The position numbers and the translations under genes were made by a program. Shown in pieces: positions 9,182 to 18,717 of a stretch of 28,798 nt of DNA; the stretch's first letter is position 1, and each line of letters starts with the position of its first letter. A model generated the notes under the pieces. That model saw only the letters and a list, made by a program, of their open reading frames with translations. It did not search any database and was not told where the DNA came from. The DNA is taken from assembly GCA_003640385.1 (NCBI GenBank), contig RCAB01000636.1:1-28798 (forward strand), written 5' to 3'. This DNA comes from Setaria digitata. Taxonomy: Eukaryota; Nematoda; Chromadorea; Rhabditida; Setariidae.

Positions 9182-12100
9182 ATGATAACAGATCTTCTTC
9201 TGCAAGGATTAATTTATTTTGCAATTCTTCCAACAATTTTATTAACTGCGGCATTGATTACTTGTGAAAGTTCTCGACCACAACGTAAAGTTAGTAATTA
9301 ACAATTTTAATTAGCAATTTTGTAATTATTTCCGTTTTTTTCATCACCATCAATCACTATTTTTTTTTTTTAATTGAATAATATTTAATTAATAAGAGAC
9401 TGTTTTGCAAGCATTGCAAAATCTCTTGTTCTTTTCTGATTCATTTCTTAAAATCATGGAATACCTAATGAAATAGTTTTAATAAATTAAAAATTTTTTC
9501 CTTTCAAATTTTTTGCATTAATAAAAATTGTACCAAATTTCAAAACTTCAAAAAATTCCAATAATTAACAGTTTTATGATTACATTTCTCTTATCACCAA
9601 TTTAATTATCACTGTCTTTTAGCTGAACAATATTTAACACGAAGGAAATTGTTTTGCAAGCGTTAAAATATCTTTTATTTTTCTAATTCATTTCATCTTA
9701 TCATCACAAAATTAAAAAACAAATTAAAAATTTTTCTTTTAAGTTTCGTGTATTAATAGAAGTTGCACTTCATTTCAAAATATCACAAATTGTAACTTAA
9801 ATTTTAAACCGAAGAAATCACATCTTAATTTGAATTTCGTGAATTAGTAGAATTTTTACCTTATTTAATTTTAAATTTTCAACATAAGAATTTAGAACTT
9901 CGAAAAAGCAAAATATTATTTAGCCAATAAAGGGAACAAAAAGTGACAGGAAAGATAAGACTGATAACAGTCAAGTCAAGAAACAGCGAATGACAGGTGA
10001 TAGCGGAACTAAATTCACAGATACCACTGAGGTAGTTATCTTTCGATGATAAGTTATCAACAATAACATAGCACTTTGACAAACAAAAGCTGCTAGATAA
10101 TGATATTTTCCCATTTTTTTTTTCTTTTATTTTTTTATTTTTNGCTAGATAATGATATTTTCCCATTTTTTTTTCTTTTCTTTTTATTTTTTTTTTTTTA
10201 GGAATATTTATTCATCGTATTATTTATTTCGCATTACTAAAGAAATTTTATGATGAAAGGAAATAAATCCAATTAGTAAAATGGAAGTGAAAATTTTGAT
10301 TTTTTTTGGAAAAAGTTTGGCGATTGTATTCGTAAACAGTAGCTAATTTATCCAATATTTAAGAGTGTAAAAACGGAGAAATCAGTAAAATCATTGAAGA
10401 GAAAATTAGGAAAAATGAAAAAATCACCGGAAATGATGAAATTAGGATCATCAACCAAATCGATAGAGAAGGTTTCATCAAAATTGAAACGAAGCAGTAG
10501 AAAGGAGAGATTCAGGAAAGTAAGCTTTTTTTAAAATTTTTGTTCAATTAAATTTTGAAATATGAAATTTTTACAAAATTTTGCAAATTTAAAACTTCTT
10601 ATCATTTTTTAGCGTAAAACAGATGATGCCGCAATGGAAACATCCATTAGTTCCAGAACTGAAGTATGCATTTAATTCGCTATATTTTACTCTTTTTTTT
10701 TTTTACTTTTAATTTGAAATAGCAAAAATTGACAAAATTTAATTAGGAAAATTATTTTGATTCGTAATTTAGAAATTGAAATTATGAAAAGGAAGATACA
10801 TCTTATTTACATATGTAATTATTGAAATATTTAAATTATCCATTCAGTAAGCTAGGAAATGAAAAGGAAGAGATGAAAAATAATTTTTAATTGCTTTAAA
10901 AATGTACACTGCAAGCTGTGTAAAATTTTGTTTAGTTATCAGTTATGTTAGAAAGAATAAACCAAATTATTTAACTTGTTTTAACACCAGAAAACTGAAA
11001 TTAAAATTTGTATTTGAAATTAAATTTGAAATGTTGATGGTTTTAGTTGTCTAAAATTGCTAGTTTTTATATTTTATAGCCTGTGTTTACTTACACAAAC
11101 GGCTCAATCGCTTGCAACATAAATGGTTATTATTTACTTTTATCGATGATTCCTTCACTATTTTAGGTTTATTTTTATGAAATTAATTTCATTAATTTCA
11201 ATTAACGAAAAGAAGAAGTAAAGCGAATGATTACAGAGAAGCCAAAACAGGGATTGAAAATTGAGCCAAAGTCGTTGAATTGGAATATTTCGGGTGGTAT
11301 ACAAAAAGTATACCTGACAAATCCAAGTGATGAACGTAGAGCAATTAAGGTTCAATTATTTCATTTAATAAATTCTCCTTTTTCAACTATTAGTTATACT
11401 TCCATTAAAATTAATCCGCAATTATTGCCTTTTGTTTTTAAATCAATTGAAAATAGGTCGATAAAAAGTCCTTTTAAATTAATTATTAATAAAATCATTT
11501 ACCACAATTGGTATACTATTGTTATCATTTTGGAGACAGAAAGAGTCAAAAATCTCGTCAAGTTGTTATAACCGATTTCTATAGCTAATACTGTATTTAC
11601 AATAATTTTATATTTAAAATAAATTTTATATTCTCTTTTACTGATAAAATTTTATTGTTTGTTTTATGCATATTCACATTCAAAAATATCATTAACAGCT
11701 TGCCTGTGCATTATTGTAACAATTCCTGTAATGTTGCTAATTTGCTTATTTTGCACATTTTAACATTTCAAAATATCATTGACAAAATATTTTTCACAAG
11801 TTACTGTAACGATTACGGTGATAAATTTGCACAATTTGATTTACCTGTTTTACATATCCTAAAATTTCAAAATATCATCAACAGAATGCTTGTGTATTAT
11901 AGCAACAATTGCTGTAAGGAATTTCAAATTTTTTATTTGTTTTTTTTACTAATTAATTATCTTACGCAGTGCAAACATTTCAAAATATCATTAACAACCT
12001 GTCTGCATATACCTTTCATGAGTTACTGTAGAGATTACTGTAGTAAGTTTGCACTCTTGAACAAAGCATTTTTCCAGGTGAAATGCTCTGACAATCATTT

Positions 12101-12589
12101 ATATCGTGTAAGTCGAGTTTTCACATTTGTTGAGCCAGGTGAAATGGTGAATATTGATGTTGTACGTCAAAATGGCGGTGCTAAAACTGATAAAATGATC
12201 TTTCTCTGGACTAAAGTAAAAGTTTTTGTGTAAAAACTTTTTTTTTTTATTTTTGAATTTTAAATTAAACATTTTATTTTGTTTCATTTCTTTTTTTGGT
12301 ACGATTTGAAAAATTCTATTTGCTGCATTGTTTTGTACAGAAAAAGTATTTTTATCGCTTTATTTCACGAATTTTACAACACCTCTTTTGGAGAGCATTT
12401 AAATTTATAAAGTAAACTTTTTTATTTTTTTTTGTCCTCTATTTTATATCTTATTTTAATATACCAATTTTGAACTTTTACGAAGACTATTTTAAGGCTG
12501 AACAGGGCGTTACAAGCGCTTCGGACTTATTCGGCAACACTTCACCGTATCCAATGCTTGTGTTACCACTTACAGTTAATACCCCCTAA
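9182..12589 (+). CDS. Membrane-anchored SSP-like MSP-domain protein, copy 1 (6 exons)
   Basis: Exons 9182-9289, 10364-10519, 10613-10663, 11224-11349, 12078-12215 and 12497-12589 (TAA) give 223 residues, all joined by phase-0 introns. Exon 1 encodes a single hydrophobic stretch (about 5-28) ending in CESSRPQRK. With a negative N-terminus and positive charges after the helix, the positive-inside rule predicts a cytosolic C-terminus. Residues 37-105 form a Lys/Ser-rich linker. Residues 106-223 are an MSP-fold domain: IEPKSLNW, GGIQKVYLTNPS, RRAIKVKCSDNHLYRV, FVEPGEMVNIDVVRQNGGAK, PMLVLPL. The KVKCSDN-LYRV pattern is closest to the small nematode sperm-specific SSP proteins. The acceptors of exons 2 and 4 are weak; exon 2 could begin at 10343. 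The next gene is a paralogue with the same structure. Confidence 0.85.
9300..9860. repeat. Old tandem duplication (~265 bp units) in intron 1 of MSP-domain gene 1
   Basis: The block at about 9310-9545 and the block at about 9570-9790 share, in order, a ...TCACCA..TTTA/AATCACT segment, GAAYAATATTTAA, TTGTTTTGCAAGC and AAATTAAAAATTTTT. A partial third copy may extend to about 9860. Copies are well diverged. Confidence 0.5.
10092..10200. repeat. Direct repeat around the N at 10143
   Basis: The segment starting GCTAGATAATGATATTTTCC appears both before (10092) and directly after (10144) the N. Each is followed by the same T-rich run. It looks like an unmerged overlap inside intron 1. Confidence 0.75.
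11677..12065. repeat. Four-copy degenerate tandem repeat in intron 4 of MSP-domain gene 1
   Basis: Units start with a CATTTCAAAATATCATTAACA-like element near 11677, 11764, 11863 and 11976 (spacing about 87-113 bp). Each unit continues with a TTACTGTAA..ATT..TGTAA-type part and a TTTGCAC-like end. The array keeps one frame open into exon 5, creating a 192-codon open frame (11655-12233) that is not a protein. Confidence 0.75.
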
Positions 12590-13872
12590 TTAATTAAAGT
12601 AATTAGAAGAAAAAGAAATTGGTTTTTTTTTTAATGTCTAATTTAGCAATGGCACGTGTTTTAAACTTTCCTAAGCAAAAAACAGAATTTATAAATTTTG
12701 TGATATAACTTCGATGTATTTCAATAAAAATGTCTGTAATTGTTCTGGTATTTTAAATGAGTTAACAAAAAATGCGATTAATTAGTTGGAAATGATATAA
12801 ATTGGTAGAAAGTTTATGATATGATTAATTATAATTAACAGTTGTAGAAAAGACAGACTAAAAAAATGGAAATAAAAGTAAATGATAAGGATGTGTTGGA
12901 ACATGTAGCATAGTAAATTTGAAGAAATTTAAATCGTTAAATTGAATTAAAGGTGATGACTCTTGCACTGGAAACTCTTCCCAGTAAAAATAATTTTAAC
13001 TTTTAAAAATTTGGATTTTTCCAAATTTGTTAAGAAAATTATCCAGAAACTAATTTCTTAATAGTGATAAAAAGTATCCTTTATTAATGTTAATTAACAA
13101 AATTAAGAAATTGCATTTGGATGAATGGAAAAATGAGTGAAGTATAGGAGTGGAAATTGTAAATTTCTTTATCATGATTTGTGGATTTTCATTTCGGGTT
13201 TTCCTGATAAATACACTTCCTGATAATTATCATTTCTATAAACGAAGCACAGAATTGAAAGTTGTGGATTTTTGCTGATAAAGTTTTGTGATGATTATGA
13301 ATCTTCATTTTGAAATTTTAAAAATCGAACAAACTATTTGAAAAAAAAGACAAAAAAAGCTCAGAATATATATTGATAAATATTTTCTCATAATTATCAC
13401 TTCTATCATTTACTACAATAAAATTCAACATTCAATATTCCAGAAGATTTTTTTTTTCAAATATTTTCAAAATATTTCAGACAATTTTCATGAACAGGTA
13501 TTGTTGCTTTATATTCTTCCAATCATTAATTTTTTGTGTTTGATAATTTTTCCTTCACATCGTTTATTGTAAATGAAATGAATTAAAAATTATCATTTTA
13601 AAAATAAATGTAAGAAGAAAAAAAAATTATCATCGGCCAAATTATGCAAAATAAGTTTTAATAAAATTATTGCAAATTTTTTTTTCAAAAATTATTAATA
13701 TTAATGTATATGCAAAGGTAATAATATATATAAAAGCTAATTGTCAAATTTTTTCAAACACTTCTAGTGTGTACTGTGTTTCAGAGCCAGTTTTATTCCC
13801 TTTTTCAGCTCATTTATTTTTGAAAAATTTTTAGCTTAATTTATCTGTAAATTAATTACAAAAAAAAAAAAA
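12590..13872 (+). promoter_or_regulatory. Intergenic region and probable promoter of MSP-domain gene 2, dense in TGATAA sites
   Basis: No gene seen. Within 13075-13632 TGATAA or TTATCA occurs eleven times (13075, 13169, 13205, 13221, 13227, 13276, 13374, 13394, 13541, 13590, 13627). A TATATATAAAAG element follows at 13725-13736. Possible spliced-leader acceptors are the TTTCAG ends at 13784 and 13808, upstream of the ATG at 13873. GATA factors such as ELT-1 regulate sperm and MSP genes in C. elegans; the assignment here is inference. Confidence 0.5.
12723..12728 (+). terminator. Probable poly(A) signal of MSP-domain gene 1
   Basis: AATAAA lies 134 bp after the stop codon, the nearest clear match. 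Confidence 0.45.
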
Positions 13873-16612
13873 ATGATTGGCATGTTGCAAATTTTATTGA
13901 ATTTTATAATTCTGCCATTGGTAGCTGCATTAGCAACGGTAATTTCTTGTGGTTCTTCACGACCAAAGCAACAGGTAATTAAAAATTATTGTGAAAAGTA
14001 AAAAGAAAAGAATAGGAGAAATTTTAAAAAAGTTAAAAATTTGGTTAGAAGATCAAATTTAATAAATTTTTTTAGAGATTAAATTTGTTATCGATGGCTT
14101 CATTTAGTTATAGCTTCGGCAGTAAAAGGATTTGGATGGTTATTTTCTGAAAAAAAAAAAAAAAAATGCTTTTAACAAATTGATAAAATATTATCAAAAA
14201 AAAAAATTGCCAAAAAAAAAAAAAGAAAAAGAAAAGTGAAAAAGAAACGTATCGAAAATGATATTTATGTGGATGATTTTGAGTTAATAATTTTCATTTT
14301 CTATTACATTTTCTGTATTTTTTTGTTCATTTGTTTGTTTGTTTTTTCCTAATTTAATTATTAAAAATTTTTCTTTCGTCTCATTCCTTTTTTCTTTTCT
14401 AGAATTTAAATTTTTTTACAAGTAGTTATGAAAAATTTCTTCCTTTCCTCTTTTTTTTTTTTTTTTTCTTTTTGCTTAAAATATTTTCAGGAAAAAAATT
14501 TTTAATTTAAGAAAAAGAAAAAGTTTGCAAAATTTTCAGCCAAATATTTTAAATAAATCATCACGAGGATTAACAAAAACGGAAAAATCCGGAAAGACCA
14601 TGTCGGGAAGCAAAAAAGAAGCTAAAAAATCATCAAGAACAGAAAAAATTCGTAGCGCAAAGACACAATCAAGCGAATCGTTTACCAAATCAAAAAAGCA
14701 AAATAATTCTTCAATGAAAGTAAATTTATTTATTTAATTTATTGATTTGTTTATTTGTTTATTTATTGATCTGTTTATTTCTTTTTCCCGTTTAATTTTT
14801 TTTTTTTTTTTTTTANATTGATCTGTTTAATTTTTTTTTTTATAAAAATAGCAAAAGACGAGATAAAATATTAGAAGTTAAAATTGGAATTTCCAATTTT
14901 TTTTTTTTTAATTTTTTGCAGCGCGATCAATTAGACGAACCGTTAGGATCAAGTAGGGGAAGTGTTGAGGTATGGCAAATTTCACTACCAAACAATTTTT
15001 AATTATTTTTAAAATACAAAAATTTATTTCTTCTCTTTTAAAATATCATTCTTTAAATTTTTAAAAATTAAAAAAAAAATATGACGAACAATAATTTGCT
15101 CGTTGTTTTTTGTTTTTTGAAATTTTGCCAAAGAATTAAATGTTAGCAAAATTAGAAAGCTTACAATCAGTTTACATTCAATTGGCGCATATTTTAGTTC
15201 TTGAGGAGAGGAAAAATGAATTAATTTCATTTATTATACACTTTTTTTTCTTTTTTTTGCAAAACATTCAAATCATTCCATCAAATTACAAAAAGAAAAA
15301 AAAATCGAAAAAAAAAAAAGAATTGATTAATTATTTTGATAAAGCATTCAACAAAAAATCTCTCAATTAAATAATTTTTGAGCAAAAATGGCAGTTAGTT
15401 GAAAATTTTTGACAAGCAAAAGCAGAACTTCGGCCTTTGAAAGTATTAATGAAATGATTAAATTTTGTGAAGCACTTTTCATATATCTTCTATTTTTCTA
15501 TTTCATTTTATTATTATTATTTTTTTTTATTTTTTATTATTTTAGAAATTATCCGGAACAACTAGAAGATTTGACGGTAATCTATTACGTTAATTATTTT
15601 GGTAACTGTTCTATTACTACTATTCTATTAAGTTCTTATTACTCTATTTTTAAATAAAACAAGTCTAAAAGAATTTTTGAAATTTTTTCAAGTTTTTATT
15701 TCAGGTAATTAATGCATTTCTATTTCATACATGATATACATATTTGTGTAGTTGTGATAGGAACAAAAAAATAAAAAATAAAAAAAAATAAAATATAATG
15801 AAAAGTAAAAAATAAAGGAAAATTGGCGAAATTTTAAATTAAAATGAAATTTTATTTCTCAAAAAAAAAAAAAAAAAAAAAAAAAAGAAGACTGTTAATT
15901 AAACAGAGGAACATCGTGATTTGAAAATGGAACCAATGGAGTTACGTTGGAATACATCAGGTGGTGTTCAGAAAGTTTTCATTTCTAATCCAACAAATAT
16001 GCGTCGTGCAATTAAGGTTTTTGTCTTAATTTGCTTATTTAAAAAGTAAAAAAAAAAAATGAAAAATTTAATAAATAATCAAAATTTTTGTTAATAATTT
16101 TTACGGTATTTGATGTTTTTCTAGCACCTTATAAGAAGTCAAGATTAGTTACGTCTAAATAATTATTATTTGATCAATTCAGCTAACTTGACCTTGTTTC
16201 AAATAATTATTAGTGAATTTTAATTAACTAATTGTTAAAATTCTAGCAGCTAAATTGCAGGTAAAATGTTCCGACAATAATTTGTACCGTGTCAATCCAG
16301 TATATTCGTTCATTGAGCCAGGTCAAATACTGGCCATTGATGTTTTACGTCAAAATGGTGGTGCCAAAGTGGATAAAATGGTTTTTGTTACTGCAATGGT
16401 AATTTTTTTTTTTTTTTTTTTCATGATTTATTATGTNTTTTTCCTCTTTGTTTTTTTTTTTGCCAAATCATTTAACAAATTTTGCATTAATTGCAAATAT
16501 TTCAACAATTTAGGCTGGAAAAAATGAGCAAAATCCAAGAACAGTATTCCAGGACAATACACAAAAACCAATGATGGTTCTACCGCTAATTGCAACTTTT
16601 AATAATGCATAA
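13873..16612 (+). CDS. Membrane-anchored SSP-like MSP-domain protein, copy 2 (6 exons)
   Basis: Exons 13873-13974, 14540-14719, 14922-14969, 15909-16016, 16261-16398 and 16514-16612 (TAA 16610-16612) give 224 residues, again with only phase-0 introns. Exon 1 encodes a hydrophobic anchor (about 4-26) ending CGSSRPKQQ, matching CESSRPQRK of copy 1. Residues 35-110 are a Lys/Ser linker (KTEKSGKTMSGSKKEAKK). The MSP domain fills 111-224: MEPMELRWNTSGGVQKVF, SNPTNMRRAIKVKCSDNNLY, FIEPGQILAIDVLRQNGGAK, NPRTVFQDNTQKPMMVLPL. Exons 4 and 5 are clearly paralogous to those of copy 1, and exon 5 has exactly the same length (138 bp). The sixth exons differ strongly, copy 2 being the more family-like. The exon 4 acceptor (ACAGAG) is unusual. 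About 1.3 kb separates the two genes, which argues for separate promoters. Confidence 0.88.
14765..14840. other. Short repeat around the N at 14816
   Basis: ATTGATCTGTTTA occurs before a poly-T run and again directly after the N, suggesting another unmerged overlap in intron 2 of MSP-domain gene 2. Confidence 0.5.
15140..15590 (+). other. Coding-like segments inside intron 3 of MSP-domain gene 2
   Basis: From the ATG at 15140 a frame reads LAKLESLQSVYIQLAHILV then EERKNELISF before running into homopolymers. A separate frame near 15420-15490 reads TSAFESINEMIKFCEALF, and 15545-15575 reads NYPEQLEDLT before a GTAATC donor-like site. Their composition is more protein-like than the surrounding intron. 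I recognise no family and could not join them in phase with good splice sites. They may be a nested gene, a relic or chance. Confidence 0.2.
16437..16437. other. Single undetermined base in intron 5 of MSP-domain gene 2
   Basis: An N follows a run of about 18 T bases, with no clear flanking duplication. Probably a homopolymer-related sequence gap. Confidence 0.7.
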
Positions 16613-16653
16613 TTATGATTTTATGCTCTCTTGAACTGGCAAAATTTCCATCC

Positions 16654-16788
16654 TTCTTTCTTTCTTTTTAATTTTTTCATCTAAAAAATTTTTCAATATG
16701 AATAAATCATCATCAATTCTTTCTTTCTTTTTAATTTTTTCATCTAAAAAATTTTTCAATATGAATAAATCATCATCAATTCTTTCTT
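16654..16788 (+). repeat. 63-bp tandem duplication carrying the poly(A) signal
   Basis: Copy 1 (16654-16716) and copy 2 (16717-16779) are identical as read, and a third partial unit begins after them. Each contains AATAAA (16701-16706 and 16764-16769), so the gene has two equivalent candidate poly(A) signals 89 and 152 bp after its stop codon. Confidence 0.85.
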
Positions 16789-17934
16789 ATTAATCAATTA
16801 GATAATTGCGCTAATAAAAGGACTTAATTTTCGATGTTAGGTTTTCCAAACTAATATTCAATGCTTTTTTTTTTTTTTTTTTTCACATTATTGCGAGTTA
16901 AAAACCCGAAGAATTTTACGTGAAGATTCTAAGTTTGACGTATTTGAAGCGGGCGAACTCAAGCAATCACTCTATCTATAATCATTTTTTACTCTTAAGC
17001 AAATTACTCATTACTCATTACTGAATATAACATTAACCTAAATCTGCATGTTTAGTTTTCATATTCATAGTAAAAAATAAAAAGAAAAAAAAAAAGAAAG
17101 AAATTATGCTATTTAGAGATTATTATGTCAATTAGAAATAAAAAAAAAGATGAACAATTCAGGTATTTAAGTTTTAATCTTAATTGTACTAAATTGTCAA
17201 AATTTGTATACTTTAAAATTTGCAAAATGATAGTTTGATGATCATAATTAATTTTTCTCAATATATTCTCAAATGATTCGTACGAGCATCATTAGCAGCT
17301 AATTTTTCAATCATTTCTTTTCATCAACTTTTTTATCAATCAAATTACAAATTTATCGTTATGTACTAAGAAACACAATGAAATATGATATATAAGATGA
17401 GAAAGATGAAAATTTGAAATACTCTAAAATTCAAAGCTAACATTCACTTATTACACATACTATCAGCGGTAGCAAGCTAATCAAGTAATGAGACATTGTG
17501 AAATTTTGTTTGTTTTTTTTTTTTTTTTGAAAATTTAAAAAAAAATTTTTACAATGAATTCTAGAAATGTCTTTTCAAAAGTCAAAAACTCAAAACTGCA
17601 ATATAATAGATCTGTTTTCAATTAAATTAAATGCAGTAGATCTGTTTTACATTAAAAACACCAATTCTTTCCAAATGAAGTTCGCTAAATTTATGTTGGC
17701 GTTAAAAAATTCTTTTAAATTAATGCATTAAATTTTTGAAAGTCATTCAATACTTATGAGAGTTTTAAATTACAGTGCCATCTGTGTGTAAAATGCAAGA
17801 TACATACATACATGTAGTAAAAATAGTAAAATTTCTTGTCAAACTATTTTTTTTTTCCCCTTTCTTCATGATTAGTATTTGTTTTTTTTTAATTATTTTT
17901 TTCTACAATTGCATCATTTTCATCATTCGAAGTG

Positions 17935-18225
17935 TCATCTGCTACGGTATTAGGACACAGTAATGTAATTTGTGCTATTTGCACACCGTAGTATGGTGGA
18001 TGTTCCAATTTTCTTGAGAATGGGAGAAGTTTCCGTGGAATGTGATGCTATAGATTGTTGAATTTTTTGCTACCGTCAAAAAATTGTGCCTAAAATAGCT
18101 GATGATATAACATTTACCACAGTATATCAATTAGAAATACCCTGTATTGTGTATTTTTACTGCGGAACACCGTAACCTTATGCCACGGAATACTGTAATT
18201 TTATACCGCGGAATACTGTACTGCA
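17935..18225. repeat. Cluster of degenerate CGGAATACTGTA-type motifs
   Basis: Around 18160-18222 the units CGGAACACCGTAA, CGGAATACTGTAA and CGGAATACTGTACTG follow one another every 20-25 bp. Related pieces (CTACGGTATTAGG, ACACCGTAGTATGG) lie at 17940-18000. It may be a small satellite or the remains of a mobile element. No transposase-like frame is visible. Confidence 0.4.
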
Positions 18226-18717
18226 CAAGTGGGAGAAAAGGACAACCAAAAAAGATTGGCTTTTTTTCATATAAAAAAAAATTAAGCAAAAAATAATAGC
18301 AGTTAATGTCAGGAAACTTAATTAGTCTTTAATAATAAATTTTCACAGTAAATGTCGGGATACATTTATGATCATCATTTGGAATAAAATTTATAATATT
18401 TATACGAAAACCTACTAAAGTACCAATCATTTAGAAAGAAATTTTTAATAATTTCAATAAGAAAATATGCTAATGTACTGATTATTTTAGAAAGAGACTT
18501 ATAATTAAAAAAAAAAAAAAAGAAAAATTGTGCAAAAATGTTAATTAATTCATACATTTTATTGCTTATGCATTAAACTAAAATTTTTCATTTGACTTTA
18601 TCAGATTAAAAATTTTATAAATAGATATAAAAAGATAAAGGTAACTCATTGCATTTATTCATTTTGCATTGTTCGGTTCGGTGCGTAAGCGACAAGCTTG
18701 ATTATAAGTTTTATCAC

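Larger units (their letters stand above)
16613..18717. other. Intergenic region between MSP-domain gene 2 and the Argonaute
   Basis: About 2.1 kb without a recognised gene. It holds a 63-bp tandem duplication, a short less AT-rich segment at 16890-16980, and a cluster of CGGAATACTGTA-like motifs at 17935-18220. The 5' exon or exons and promoter of the Argonaute may extend into its right end. Confidence 0.5.

Noticed and set aside
11655..12233. Longest open frame of the window (192 codons, +)
   Set aside because: Its first 140 codons run through a degenerate intronic tandem repeat. Only the last part (12078-12215) is a real exon, supported by the paralogue and by an acceptor at 12077.
9182..16612. 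Operon of the two MSP-domain genes
   Set aside because: They are about 1.3 kb apart and copy 2 has its own TATA-like element and motif cluster. Nematode operon genes are usually only a few hundred bases apart.
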